DNA from: Streptomyces sp. CCM_MD2014
GTDB taxonomy: Bacteria > Actinomycetota > Actinomycetes > Streptomycetales > Streptomycetaceae
Reading direction: 5' to 3'
Assembly (NCBI RefSeq): GCF_000772045.1
Contig: NZ_CP009754.1
Span: forward strand, 3,038,001 to 3,102,000
Length of the DNA stretch: 64,000 nt
The stretch's first letter is position 1. Every line of letters starts with the position of its first letter. Below the pieces are notes generated by a model, which was given only the letters and a program-made list of their open reading frames with translations, searched no databases and was not told where the DNA came from. Of the stretch, positions 8,967 to 17,373 are shown one piece after another. The position numbers and the translations under genes are program-made.

Positions 8967-9046
8967 GACCGACGTATGCCTTCCTCGTACAACCAAGGGT
9001 GATGCCGACTACTGCTGGAGTGTCCTGACAAAGACTACGGGGCCGC

Positions 9047-10027
9047 TCAGCAGACCTCTTCCAGGTCCCGCCAGTCACGCGAGTCCGGGCTGTCCGCCAC
9101 CCACCCGTCCAGCAACCCCTTCACCAGCCCCGCCGGCGCGGCCACCCCGCACTCCCGCTCCGGCACCCACAGCTGCCCGTCGGTGCGGTGCCCCAGGGGC
9201 CCGGGGTGTCCAGGCTCACTGTGGTCGTGCGGGTCGAGGTGCTCGCCCTCGCCCTCGTCGGACGGCATCCGGGACTCCGAGCACATCCGGCACAGCAGCC
9301 GGACGGAGGAGGACCAGTCCTCGGCGGCGAACCCGGCGTCGGCGGCCAGCTGCTCGAGGGCGTCGCGGTCGGCCTCGGTGGCGGCCTCCAGGAGGACCAC
9401 CCAGGTGGGCACGGGCGAGGGCGCCCACAGCTCGATCTCGTCGAAGACGGGGTAGGAGTGCCCGGCGCCGGTCGTCCGCTCCCCGTGCGGTACGCCGTCG
9501 TGCAGGACGACCTCGCCCCAGCGCCGCCCCGAGGACGGCAGCGGGATGGACAGCACCTCGACGCGGGCGGGGTCGAGCCGCCGCCCCCACACCACCTCGG
9601 CCTCGCCCTCCGGGGACAGCCGTACGGCCGCGCTGCCGAGGTCCATGCCGAGCGGCTCACCGGCGTCCGTGGCGTCCCCCGGGGTGCGCAGCCCGTAGGC
9701 CTGCCAGGCCCGGCGGGCCAGCGGCCAGTCCTGCAGGGCGGTGGCGGCGATGCCGACGTTCCACCAGTCGGGGGCGCCGGCGTCCCGGTCGAGCAGCGCG
9801 ACCGCCCTGAGGCCGGCCGCCCTGGCCTGCTCCCAGTCGTGCCGGAACTTGTGCAGCAGCGCGAGGTTGAACCAGGACTCCGACAGCCAGGGCTCCAGGT
9901 CCGCCGCCCGCGTCAGCAGCGCACCCGCGTCGTCGTAGCGACCGTCGCCGATCAGCGTGAACGCCCGGTCGGTGGCCTGCCGCCAGGAGGCGGAGGGCCG
10001 GTGCCGTGCCTTGCCGAAGATCCTCAC
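9047..10027 (-). CDS. TPR-repeat protein of unknown function
   Basis: 326-residue protein. The N-terminal 110 residues form tetratricopeptide-like helix pairs (AFTLIGDGRYDDAGALLTRA, WFNLALLHKFRHDWEQARAA), a protein-interaction scaffold. The rest is a non-repetitive alpha/beta region with the conserved-looking segment GAGHSYPVFDEIELW and a cysteine pair (LLCRMCSE) that could bind metal. No signal peptide or membrane helix is visible, so it is likely cytosolic. It begins with GTG at 10027 (GGCGGGAA upstream). It lies just upstream of def on the same strand. The function cannot be assigned. Confidence 0.8.
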   Translation of the reverse strand: MRIFGKARHRPSASWRQATDRAFTLIGDGRYDDAGALLTRAADLEPWLSESWFNLALLHKFRHDWEQARAAGLRAVALLDRDAGAPDWWNVGIAATALQDWPLARRAWQAYGLRTPGDATDAGEPLGMDLGSAAVRLSPEGEAEVVWGRRLDPARVEVLSIPLPSSGRRWGEVVLHDGVPHGERTTGAGHSYPVFDEIELWAPSPVPTWVVLLEAATEADRDALEQLAADAGFAAEDWSSSVRLLCRMCSESRMPSDEGEGEHLDPHDHSEPGHPGPLGHRTDGQLWVPERECGVAAPAGLVKGLLDGWVADSPDSRDWRDLEEVC

Positions 10028-10140
10028 GATTCCCGCCTGCCAGTTCCGTTCAGTGGGCTGGCTGTGCCTTTCGCGCCCCCGGACACCCTCTCCCGGGCAT
10101 CAAACCACGTACGGCTGCGGAGGCGCTCATTACCCATGGG

Positions 10141-11484
10141 TTACCCAGCCGCGGGCCCGGTATGGCTGCTCCGGGAAAGGACCCGGGCCAGCGCTTCCAC
10201 CACTTCGGGAGCGTAGTCACCGGCGGTGGCCAGGCGCAGCTCCTCCAGCGCCGTCAGGGCGCCGCCGGGGCCCGCGTCCCGCGCCTTCTCCTCGTAGGCG
10301 TTCACGACCCGCACGATCCGCGCGGCGACCGGCTGCTCCCGGCACGGGTCGGCCTGCCGCTCCACCACCACCGCGACCGCCGCGTCGACGCCGGTCTGGC
10401 GGACGACGGCCCCGCCGAGCAGCGCGATCCGCCGCTGCTCGGTGACGGGCAGGTCCGCGGTGGCTCCCGCCGGGACCGGGTCGACCAGGCTGAGCTGGCC
10501 GATGTCGTGCATGAGGGCCGCGTACTCCAGCACGGTCAGCTCGGCCCCCGACAGTCCCAGGTCCCGTCCGACGGCCACCCCGAGTCCGGCGACGCGGCGG
10601 GCGTGCCCGGCCGGGGTGTACCCGGCGATCTCGGTGGCGCGGGCCAGGGAGGCGATGGTCTGCCGGTAGGTGGCCCGGACGGCCGCGTACCGGCGGTAGG
10701 AGAGCTGGGCGAGCAGCAGGGGCACGGAGAAGACGGGGAGCGCCCACAGTCCCGCGACGCTCACCGCGAGCGCCATCACCGCGCCGGTCGCGCACACCGC
10801 GGAGGTGATCCCGACCATGCCGCGCAGCTCTTCGCGCAGCAGCGGACCGAAGGGCCAGCCGGTGCGCGCGTGCGCGGGTGCGGCGGCGAGCACGGCGTCG
10901 CACAGCGTGGTCAGGGCGAGCAGCGCGATCAGGAGCAGCGCGTAGGCGGGGCCGCTCCAGTAGTCGAAGACGCCCTGGTTGGACAGCGGCCGGAAGCACA
11001 CCGCGGCGAACGCGACGGTGAGGACGCGCCGCGCCAGGTGGTCGAGGACGGGACCGCTGCCGCGGGCGACGTAGGGCACGCTGCCCAGCAGCGAGGCGGC
11101 GAGCACGACGGTGACGGTCTGCGCGACACCGTGGTGCGCGGGCTGCCCGGCGACGTCCCCGAGCAGCGCGTACGCCAGCGCGCCCGCGGCCCCGAGCGGC
11201 GCCGCCTCCCTGGCCTCGGCGCCGGTCCGCCGGGTCAGCTCGCCGAGGGCGACGAGGCCCCCGAAGACGAGCGCCACGGGACGCTGCACGGGCCCCGAGA
11301 CCAGCACGGAGGCCAGACACCCCAGCGCGAGGAGCCCGGCACAGCCGGGTACGAGAAGCAGCGCCGCCGGAGCCGGGGAACGGTGTCTTCCTCCTCTCCC
11401 GGGCCCCGGGAGCGCGACCGGGCGCCCCCGCCGCGGCGGTGACGACGGGGCGGAGGAGGTGGCCCGCGGCCGGAAGGACGTCAC
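10141..11484 (-). CDS. Membrane-anchored HD-domain protein lacking the GYP motif
   Basis: 447-residue protein with several hydrophobic segments in residues about 35-260 and a C-terminal HD phosphohydrolase domain. The metal-binding histidine/aspartate pairs are seen in GHARRVAGLGVAVG and ALMHDIGQLSLV, but where true HD-GYP proteins carry HHE...DGxGYP this protein has ERQADPCRE. Domain order and membrane topology match its neighbour at 12200-13522, so the two are probably paralogues, this one diverged. It may be a degenerate c-di-GMP phosphodiesterase, a sensor, or an HD hydrolase with another substrate. The GTG start at 11484 is the first in frame after the repeat-rich spacer. Confidence 0.8.
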   Translation of the reverse strand: MTSFRPRATSSAPSSPPRRGRPVALPGPGRGGRHRSPAPAALLLVPGCAGLLALGCLASVLVSGPVQRPVALVFGGLVALGELTRRTGAEAREAAPLGAAGALAYALLGDVAGQPAHHGVAQTVTVVLAASLLGSVPYVARGSGPVLDHLARRVLTVAFAAVCFRPLSNQGVFDYWSGPAYALLLIALLALTTLCDAVLAAAPAHARTGWPFGPLLREELRGMVGITSAVCATGAVMALAVSVAGLWALPVFSVPLLLAQLSYRRYAAVRATYRQTIASLARATEIAGYTPAGHARRVAGLGVAVGRDLGLSGAELTVLEYAALMHDIGQLSLVDPVPAGATADLPVTEQRRIALLGGAVVRQTGVDAAVAVVVERQADPCREQPVAARIVRVVNAYEEKARDAGPGGALTALEELRLATAGDYAPEVVEALARVLSRSSHTGPAAG

Positions 11485-11530
11485 GGCGCACCCCCGCCCA
11501 CGGGCTCCCCGCGCTCCGTGCCGCGCCCCG

Positions 11531-11758
11531 GCGCCGGGAACCGCCGGCCCGTGGGCCCCGTGTGCGCGCGGACGCCCCGCGCCGCTGCACCCACCGGGCC
11601 CGGCCCCCGGCCGTGTGCGGCCGGTGCCGCCCTCCGGTCACGGGGCGCCGGGAACCGCCGGCCCGTGGGCCCCGTGCGCGCGCGGACGCCCCGCGCCGCT
11701 GCACACACCGGGCCCGGCCCCCGGCCGTGTGCGGCTGGTGCCGCCCTCCGGTCACGCC
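11531..11758. repeat. 114-bp direct tandem duplication
   Basis: Copy 1 spans 11531-11644 and copy 2 spans 11645-11758; both begin GCGCCGGGAACCGCCGGCCC and differ at only a few positions (for example CACCCACC against CACACACC). The unit is a multiple of three. It lies just upstream of the GTG of the HD gene, so it has copied or displaced its promoter region. Confidence 0.9.
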
Positions 11759-11945
11759 CCGGGCGCCGGGCGCACCCGAGTAGGCCGACGGCACGCGTAC
11801 GACGGGCGCGGCCCGGGTGACCGGGCCGGCGAGGACGGCGGCCTTCGGGGCGGCGGGCGCGCCGGAGGCGGTCCGGAGGGCGCCCGAGACCCTCCGCAGG
11901 ACAGGGACTCAGGACCGGACCGAGACGCCCGACGAGCCGCGGACG

Positions 11946-12071
11946 CCAGACCCGGCGCGGGCGGCAGACCAGAAGCAGGCGCCAGACCCGACACGGGCGG
12001 CAGACCCGGCACGGGCGGCAGCCCAGGCGCAGGCGGCAGACCCCACGCGGACGCCGGGCCCGGCGCAGGCG
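11946..12071. repeat. Array of seven 18-bp tandem repeats
   Basis: Seven consecutive degenerate units with consensus (C/G)CAGACCCGGCACGGGCG start at 11946, 11964, 11982, 12000, 12018, 12036 and 12054; an eighth partial unit follows. Read as protein it gives hexapeptide repeats in every frame (DPxRAA on one strand, GLPPAP on the other). There are no spacers, so it is not a CRISPR array. Slippage is the likely origin. Confidence 0.85.
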
Positions 12072-12199
12072 GCAGGCCCCCCGGAAGTGCCCGGCAGCGC
12101 ACGGCCGGAGAACCGGGCCAAGGCGCCCGGCAGGCCGCACGCGGCGGACGCGACGCGGGTGGGAGGACCGGCGGAGGCGCGCCGAGAGCCCCTCCTTCG

Positions 12200-13522
12200 T
12201 CATGACGCCCCCCTGCCGACCCGGTCCCGCGCGCTCCGGCCGCCGCCCGGTATCGGGTCGGCAGGGGCCCGTGTGCCGTCCGCCGTCACCGAAGGGCGCC
12301 AGCCGTGGCGTCCGAGGGCGTGGACCAGCGCCCGCACCATCCGCGGATCGAACTGCGTCCCGGCGCACCGCTGGAGCTCCTCCAGCGCCACCGCGACGGG
12401 CCTGGCCCTGCTGTAGGAGCGCGTGGAGGTCATCGCGTCGAAGGCGTCGGCCACGGCCACCACCCGGGCCGACTCGGGGATCCGGTCGCCGGCCAGCCCG
12501 TAGGGGTAGCCGCTGCCGTCCAGCCGTTCGTGGTGGTGGAGGACGGCGGCACGGGCCTCTCCGAGGAAGCGGATGCCGCGCACCATCTCGTGCCCGTACT
12601 CGGGGTGCAGTTCGATCACCCGCCGCTCCTCGGGCGTCAGCGGCCCGTCCTTGCGCAACAGCCGGGTGGGGACGCCGAGCTTGCCCACGTCGTGCAGGAT
12701 CCCGGCGAAGCGGAGGGTCTCGACTCGTTCGTCGTCCATGCCCAGCTCGCGGGCGATCATCATGGAGGCCTGGCCGACGCGTTCACTGTGGCCGCGGGTG
12801 TAGCCGTCCTTGATGTCGACGGCCTGCACCAGCGCCCGGATGGTCGCCTGGTGCGCGGCCCGCTCGCGGTGGTACTGGGCGAAGGCCCACCACGCCACGC
12901 ACATCGGCAGCAGCACGAGCAGCGCGGCCACCGGGCCGTACGGGCTGCGCCACAGGACCGCCATCATCAGCCCGGCGAGCCCGTGCACGGCGATCGGCGC
13001 GAGCGACCGGGAGAACAGCCCCCGCCAGGCCCGGCTCGGCGGCACCCGGTCGGCCAGGGTGAGGATCCCGCCGTCCAGGACGGTGAGCACCAGGCAGAAC
13101 GCGAGGACGGCGGCCCCGGCCGGCACGAGGGCGTACGGGAAGGCGGGCTCCACGACCGCGTCCCGGCCGCCGAGCCGCCAGTGGACGCAGGCGGCGGCCC
13201 ACACGGCGAGGGTCAGCTGCGCGGCCCGCCACACACGCCGCAGGCCGAACGGCCGCCGGGGCACCTGGGACAGCAGGGCCCCGGGCAGCGCCACGAGCGC
13301 GGCGGCGGGCGGCGGCAGCAGGAAGGCGCCGGCGAGCAGGACGGGGTAGCAGGTCCCGACGAAGCGGGACCGCGCGACCAGCTCGGAGCCCGCGTACAGC
13401 CCGGCCAGCAGCAGCACCGCCCACCAGGGCGCGTGCACCGACGGCAGGGGCCGCAGACAGAGCAGGGCGACGAGGGCGACGCAAACGACGTACGCACGCG
13501 CGCGTGCGGGTACCGCGTCCAT
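12200..13522 (-). CDS. Membrane HD-GYP domain protein, putative c-di-GMP phosphodiesterase
   Basis: 440-residue protein with about eight hydrophobic segments (residues 10-225) followed by a complete HD-GYP domain: HSERVG, GILHDVGKLGVP, HPEYGHEM, HHERLDGSGYP and DAFDAMTS. HD-GYP enzymes hydrolyse the second messenger c-di-GMP, which controls sporulation timing in Streptomyces, so a developmental role is plausible. ATG at 13522 has GGGGAGGGG just before it; the in-frame GTG at 13540 is the alternative. A tail of some 30 Pro/Gly/Arg-rich residues follows the domain and runs into the repeat-rich spacer. Confidence 0.88.
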   Translation of the reverse strand: MDAVPARARAYVVCVALVALLCLRPLPSVHAPWWAVLLLAGLYAGSELVARSRFVGTCYPVLLAGAFLLPPPAAALVALPGALLSQVPRRPFGLRRVWRAAQLTLAVWAAACVHWRLGGRDAVVEPAFPYALVPAGAAVLAFCLVLTVLDGGILTLADRVPPSRAWRGLFSRSLAPIAVHGLAGLMMAVLWRSPYGPVAALLVLLPMCVAWWAFAQYHRERAAHQATIRALVQAVDIKDGYTRGHSERVGQASMMIARELGMDDERVETLRFAGILHDVGKLGVPTRLLRKDGPLTPEERRVIELHPEYGHEMVRGIRFLGEARAAVLHHHERLDGSGYPYGLAGDRIPESARVVAVADAFDAMTSTRSYSRARPVAVALEELQRCAGTQFDPRMVRALVHALGRHGWRPSVTADGTRAPADPIPGGGRSARDRVGRGAS

Positions 13523-13660
13523 GAGCCCCTCCCCGGCCACGCCTGTAAGGCTCGGAGCCTAGGGCGGCGACGGGGAGGCCGCGGGCAGATAACCCGCGGA
13601 TTAGCACGTACGAGTGACGTATGCGTGACGTACGAAAGACTCGCAGCGGCTGGGGACGGC

Positions 13661-13972
13661 TCAGGACTCCTGCGGTGCCGAAGGCGTGGCCGTGACGTCG
13701 TGTTCGGGCACGGACTGCCCGGACCGGATCAGGTCCAGCCGTCCCATGACCTTGGCACGCAGGTCACCCGGCACGTCGTCCTGGCCGCAGCACCGCTTGA
13801 CCAGCTTCTTCACGGCCTGCTCCAGCCCGTACTTCTCCAGGCAGGGCGAGCACTCCTCGAAGTGGTGCTCGAACTTCACGCAGTCCGAGTCCGGCATCTC
13901 TTTGTCGAGGAACTCGTAGAGATGATCGAGGATTTCGCTGCAATCCGTCTCGTGCGGCTCTCCGCAGCTCAT
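13661..13972 (-). CDS. rsrA: RsrA, zinc-containing redox anti-sigma factor of SigR
   Basis: 103-residue ZAS-family anti-sigma factor that holds SigR inactive in reducing conditions and releases it when a disulfide forms. The zinc and redox residues are present: [11 protein letters not shown] near the N-terminus and [14 protein letters not shown] (HxxxCxxC) near residues 37-45; a second pair of cysteines occurs in KRCCGQDD. Its ATG overlaps the sigR stop codon (ATGA), giving coupled synthesis of sigma and anti-sigma factor. Very close to the S. coelicolor protein. Confidence 0.96.
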   Translation of the reverse strand: MSCGEPHETDCSEILDHLYEFLDKEMPDSDCVKFEHHFEECSPCLEKYGLEQAVKKLVKRCCGQDDVPGDLRAKVMGRLDLIRSGQSVPEHDVTATPSAPQES

Positions 13973-14652
13973 GACCCCGAGCCTTTCGCTTCGTTCGACT
14001 CTCCGGCGCCGGCGGGGACCAGTCCGCGCTCGCGCGCGTAGTCCTCCAGCATGCCGCGCAGCTGACGGCGTCCACGGTGCAGCCGGGACATCACCGTACC
14101 GATGGGTGTCCCCATGATGTCCGCGATCTCCTTGTAGGCAAAGCCCTCGACGTCCGCCAAATACACGGCGATGCGGAATTCCTCGGGGATCGCCTGGAGC
14201 GCCTGCTTCACGTCCGAGTCCGGCAGGTGGTCGAGCGCCTGCGACTCCGCGGAGCGCAGACCCGTCGACATGTGCGACTCGGCACGCGCGAGCTGCCAGT
14301 CCTCGATCTCCTCGGCCGCGCTGCGCTGGGGTTCGCGCTGCTTCTTGCGGTACGAGTTGATGAAGGTGTTCGTGAGGATGCGGTACAGCCACGCCTTGAG
14401 GTTGGTGCCCTCGCGGAACTGGTGGAAGGACGCGTACGCCTTGGCGTAGGTCTCCTGCACCAGGTCCTCGGCGTCGGCCGGATTACGCGTCATGCGCAGC
14501 GCGGCCGAGTACATCTGGTCGAGGAACTCCAGCGCGTCCCGCTCGAAGCGCGCACTGCGCTCGACGGCCGACTCCGCGCCCGTACCCCGGCCCTCGGGCT
14601 GCTCCGCCTGGCCGTGTTCGGTCCCTGCGTCGGTCCCAGTGACCGGACCCAC
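13969..14652 (-). CDS. sigR: SigR, ECF sigma factor of the thiol-oxidative stress response
   Basis: 227-residue ECF sigma factor that directs RNA polymerase to thioredoxin, mycothiol and mycoredoxin genes after disulfide stress. Region 2 ([36 protein letters not shown]) and region 4 ([36 protein letters not shown]) are intact. The GTG at 14652 gives exactly the length of the constitutive S. coelicolor form. The frame continues upstream without stop; an ATG at 14838 with a GGAGAGGAAG ribosome site would give a 289-residue SigR' form like the unstable inducible isoform described there, made from the SigR-dependent promoter at 14898-14924. Confidence 0.96.
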   Translation of the reverse strand: MGPVTGTDAGTEHGQAEQPEGRGTGAESAVERSARFERDALEFLDQMYSAALRMTRNPADAEDLVQETYAKAYASFHQFREGTNLKAWLYRILTNTFINSYRKKQREPQRSAAEEIEDWQLARAESHMSTGLRSAESQALDHLPDSDVKQALQAIPEEFRIAVYLADVEGFAYKEIADIMGTPIGTVMSRLHRGRRQLRGMLEDYARERGLVPAGAGESNEAKGSGS

Positions 14653-14897
14653 CTCCTCCAGTGTCGTCGTGAAACCGAGAGCGGTCTCACTCGAATCGGA
14701 GGATAGACGACCTGCGGTCCGGGGCGCTTGCCGATCCGGTCCGCCCGCCGTCCGAATAGGCGCGGTCTTGGCAGCATGCAGCACGGTCCAGTCCAGGTCG
14801 GCGCGGCTGCTGCGACTCGGGCAGAAGGCTGAACCCATGCGGCGGACTTCCTCTCCTACGGCGTCGGTGCTGATTCTCAGCAACGTATGCACCGCAC

Positions 14898-14924
14898 AAC
14901 AGCGGCCGTCCGCCGGTCATTCCC
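14898..14924 (-). promoter_or_regulatory. SigR-dependent autoregulatory promoter (sigRp2 type)
   Basis: Read on the minus strand, GGGAAT (14924-14919) is followed after exactly 18 bases by GTT (14900-14898), a perfect match to the SigR consensus GGGAAT-N18-GTT. Transcription would start near 14890 and cover the ATG at 14838 of the extended SigR' form. It begins 7 bases after the stop of the upstream hydrolase gene. Confidence 0.9.
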
Positions 14925-14930
14925 GGGCGT

Positions 14931-15587
14931 TCAGCCGAGTGAGCCGGTCCACTTCAGGACGCCGTCGGTGATCAGCTCCAGCGCCTCGTCCTGGCCGGTC
15001 TCCGCCCGCTTGGGCACGGCGAAGCCGTGGTCGGCGTACGGCACCTCGACCAGGTCGTAGGTTCCTTCGGGCGCCTCGGGGAACTCCGCCGGTCTGCCGA
15101 AGGGGTCGTTGCCGCCCTGGACGACGAGGGTGGGCACCCCGGCCCCCAGCAGTTCGTCGGCGCGCGACTTCTCCGGCTTGCCCGGCGGGTGCAGCGGGAA
15201 GCTGAGGGCGAGGACGGCACGGGCGCCCAGTTCGGCGGCGGTGCGGCAGGCGACCCGGGCCCCTGCGCTGCGGCCGCCGGAGATCACCGGCAGGCCGGGC
15301 GCCGCGAGCGCGGGCCAGACGCCCCGCCATCCGGTGTCCAGCGTCTTCGGCGCGGGCGCCAGCTTCTTGCCGGCCACCCGCCAGGGCTGCTCGACGAGGG
15401 CGACGCTCACCCCGTGGGCCGGCAGTGCGGCCGCCAGCGCCTGCAGGTCGCGCGCCTCGATGCCACCGCCGGCGCCGTGGCTCACGGCGAGGACGAGCCG
15501 GGGCTTGTTCGCCCGGTGCCAGGTGATGCGGGCGGGACCCGCGTCCGTCTCGACCGCCTCTGTCACAACCTCTGTCGCATCCGTCAC
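14931..15587 (-). CDS. Alpha/beta-hydrolase family protein (KANL3/Tex30-like)
   Basis: 218-residue alpha/beta hydrolase. The oxyanion-hole strand AVSHGAGGG, the nucleophile elbow GGRSAGARVA (Ser), a possible acid in VQGGNDPFG and the histidine in YADHGFAV form a complete triad. The family is widespread but its substrates are unknown. It starts with GTG 2 bases after the end of the SRAP gene, so the two are likely cotranscribed, and it precedes sigR. Confidence 0.85.
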   Translation of the reverse strand: MTDATEVVTEAVETDAGPARITWHRANKPRLVLAVSHGAGGGIEARDLQALAAALPAHGVSVALVEQPWRVAGKKLAPAPKTLDTGWRGVWPALAAPGLPVISGGRSAGARVACRTAAELGARAVLALSFPLHPPGKPEKSRADELLGAGVPTLVVQGGNDPFGRPAEFPEAPEGTYDLVEVPYADHGFAVPKRAETGQDEALELITDGVLKWTGSLG

Positions 15588-15588
15588 G

Positions 15589-16404
15589 TCAGAAGAGTGT
15601 GCCCTCTTCCGGTGCCTCCAGCTCCTTGAGCAGTTCCGGCCCGTTGTTGCGGACGTTGCTCACGGCCGTGGAGACGGGGAACGCCCGCATCAGCCCGGCG
15701 GGCGGGGGCGCCAGCAGGGAGGTCAGCTCGTCGGGGTCGGTGCGCTTCGGGTCGAGCCAGTCGTCCCAGCGGTCCGGCGTCAGCATCAGGGGCATCCGCG
15801 GGTGGATGTCGGCCAGGGCGTGCGGGCCGTCGGCCGGGGCGACCGCGAGCGGCGTGGTCTCGGCCTCGGTGGTGATCACCGAGCACGTCACCCACCAGGC
15901 CTGCGGGTGGTCGTCCGGGAGCGTCCGGTCCCGCCAGAACTCGTAGAGCCCGGCCATCGCGAACACGGAGCCGTCGGCGGGGGTGACGAAGTAGGGCTGC
16001 TTGCGGGGCCGCTTCTTGCGCCCTTCGACCTCCAGGTCCCGCTCCTGCTTGCCGGTGACCCACTCGTAGTAGCCGTCGGCGGGCAGGATGCAGCGCCGGG
16101 TGCTGAAGGCCCGGCGGTAGGAGGGCTTCTCGTGGACGGTCTCCGCGCGGGCGTTGATCATCCGGGCACCGCCCTCGGGCGTCTTGGACCAGGAGGGGAC
16201 GAGGCCCCACTTCAGCTTCCGCAGCTGGCGAACCGGCTTCGGGTCCTCGACGTCTTTCAGGGGGCGGTCCAGGACCGCGTAGACCTCCTTGGTGGGGGCC
16301 ACGTTGTAGTCGGGCTCCAGGCTCTCCTCGGGTTCCCACTTCTCGATCTCGAAGATTCCCGCGAGATCCTCGGGTCGACGACTCGCCGCATACCGTCCGC
16401 ACAT
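15589..16404 (-). CDS. SRAP (HMCES/YedK) DNA-protein crosslinking protein
   Basis: 271-residue SOS response-associated peptidase family protein. These proteins shield abasic sites in single-stranded DNA by forming a thiazolidine crosslink through Cys2. The ATG at 16404 places the catalytic cysteine at position 2 (MCGRYA), which decides the start. Other active-site blocks are YNVAPTKE (Asn), PADGYYEW (Glu) and DIHPRMPLML (His). It heads a short operon with the hydrolase and is divergent from the M50-like protease gene, sharing about 100 bases of control region. Confidence 0.93.
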   Translation of the reverse strand: MCGRYAASRRPEDLAGIFEIEKWEPEESLEPDYNVAPTKEVYAVLDRPLKDVEDPKPVRQLRKLKWGLVPSWSKTPEGGARMINARAETVHEKPSYRRAFSTRRCILPADGYYEWVTGKQERDLEVEGRKKRPRKQPYFVTPADGSVFAMAGLYEFWRDRTLPDDHPQAWWVTCSVITTEAETTPLAVAPADGPHALADIHPRMPLMLTPDRWDDWLDPKRTDPDELTSLLAPPPAGLMRAFPVSTAVSNVRNNGPELLKELEAPEEGTLF

Positions 16405-16508
16405 ACGTGCCACACTGCCAGGCCCGCCCGTCTCCCGGCCACCACCCCTCGACGAGGCGCTTCGCGCCGCACCCGCTCAACCGTTTCCACGAGGAGCTCT
16501 CCCCGAAC

Positions 16509-17231
16509 ATGGACCACCTCGCAACGGCCTCGCTCACCTCCCTGTGGGACGAGGTCTCCGGCACGCAGCCCGATCCCGACCTGTGGGTGGTGATCGCGAC
16601 CCTGGTGGCCGCGCTCGCCGTCGTCGCGACCCGCGGGCCGTGGCGCATGGCCCGCAACGCGATCACCATCGCCCACGAGGGCGGTCACGGACTGGTGGCC
16701 CTGCTGACCGGGCGCACCCTGACCGGGATCACCCTGCACTCCGACACCAGCGGCCTGACCGTGAGCCGGGGCAAGCCGCACGGCCTCGGGATGATCCTCA
16801 CCGCCCTCGCGGGCTACACCGCTCCCCCGCTGCTCGGGCTCGGCGGCGCCGCGCTGCTGGCCGCGGGGCGCATCACGCTGCTGCTGTGGCTGGCGACGGC
16901 GCTGCTCGTGGCCCTGCTGGTGATGGTCCGCAACGCGTACGGGGTGCTCACCGTGGTGGTCACCGGGGGCACGTTCGTCCTGGTGTCCTGGCTGGCCGGG
17001 CCGCAGGTGCAGGCGGCGTTCGCGTACGCGGTGGTCTGGTTCCTGCTGCTCGGCGGGGTGCGCCCGGCGTTCGAGCTGCAGGCCAAGCGGGCGCGGGGCG
17101 GGGCCGGGGATTCGGACGCGGACCAGCTGGCGCGGCTGACACACGCGCCGGCGGGGGTGTGGTTCTTCCTCTTCCACGCGGTGTCCCTGTGCTCGCTGAT
17201 CGGCGGCGGCCGCTGGCTGCTGGAGCTCTGA
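16509..17231 (+). CDS. M50-type (PF13398-like) integral membrane metalloprotease
   Basis: 240-residue membrane protein with about six hydrophobic segments. The zinc motif HEGGH lies near residue 56 inside the first hydrophobic part ([17 protein letters not shown]), as expected for intramembrane M50B-like proteases; the partner motif near the C-terminal half is less clear. Substrates are unknown; such proteases often cleave anti-sigma factors or signal proteins. ATG at 16509 follows a GAGGAG sequence. The neighbouring sigR operon is suggestive only by position. Confidence 0.82.
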   Translation: MDHLATASLTSLWDEVSGTQPDPDLWVVIATLVAALAVVATRGPWRMARNAITIAHEGGHGLVALLTGRTLTGITLHSDTSGLTVSRGKPHGLGMILTALAGYTAPPLLGLGGAALLAAGRITLLLWLATALLVALLVMVRNAYGVLTVVVTGGTFVLVSWLAGPQVQAAFAYAVVWFLLLGGVRPAFELQAKRARGGAGDSDADQLARLTHAPAGVWFFLFHAVSLCSLIGGGRWLLEL

Positions 17232-17373
17232 GGCGCGCACACCTCACGGCACCCGAGAGGAAACGTCCCGGCGCCCGCATATATGCAGGGCAAGTGCACC
17301 GTTGCGGTTCCGGTCGTGTTCGGCCGCTTCTGATCAAGATCTCCGGCCGTCCCCAGCGATTAAAGTGGGGCCC

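Larger units (their letters stand above)
11485..12199. other. 715-bp repeat-rich spacer without a convincing gene
   Basis: This stretch between the two HD-domain genes holds a 114-bp tandem duplication and an array of 18-bp repeats (listed separately). All six frames stay open for long distances because of the base composition, giving Pro/Ala/Arg-rich low-complexity translations with no recognisable domain. The promoter of the downstream HD gene should lie here, but I could not pick out hexamers. Confidence 0.6.

Noticed and set aside
11946..12071. Regular repeats that could suggest a CRISPR array
   Set aside because: The 18-bp units are directly abutting with no unique spacers, and no cas genes are present in the window.
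11481..12368. 295-codon minus-strand frame across the repeat spacer
   Set aside because: Its product is a CRxRRV-type low-complexity text produced by the repeats, overlaps the HD-GYP gene in another frame, and lacks a ribosome site and any domain.
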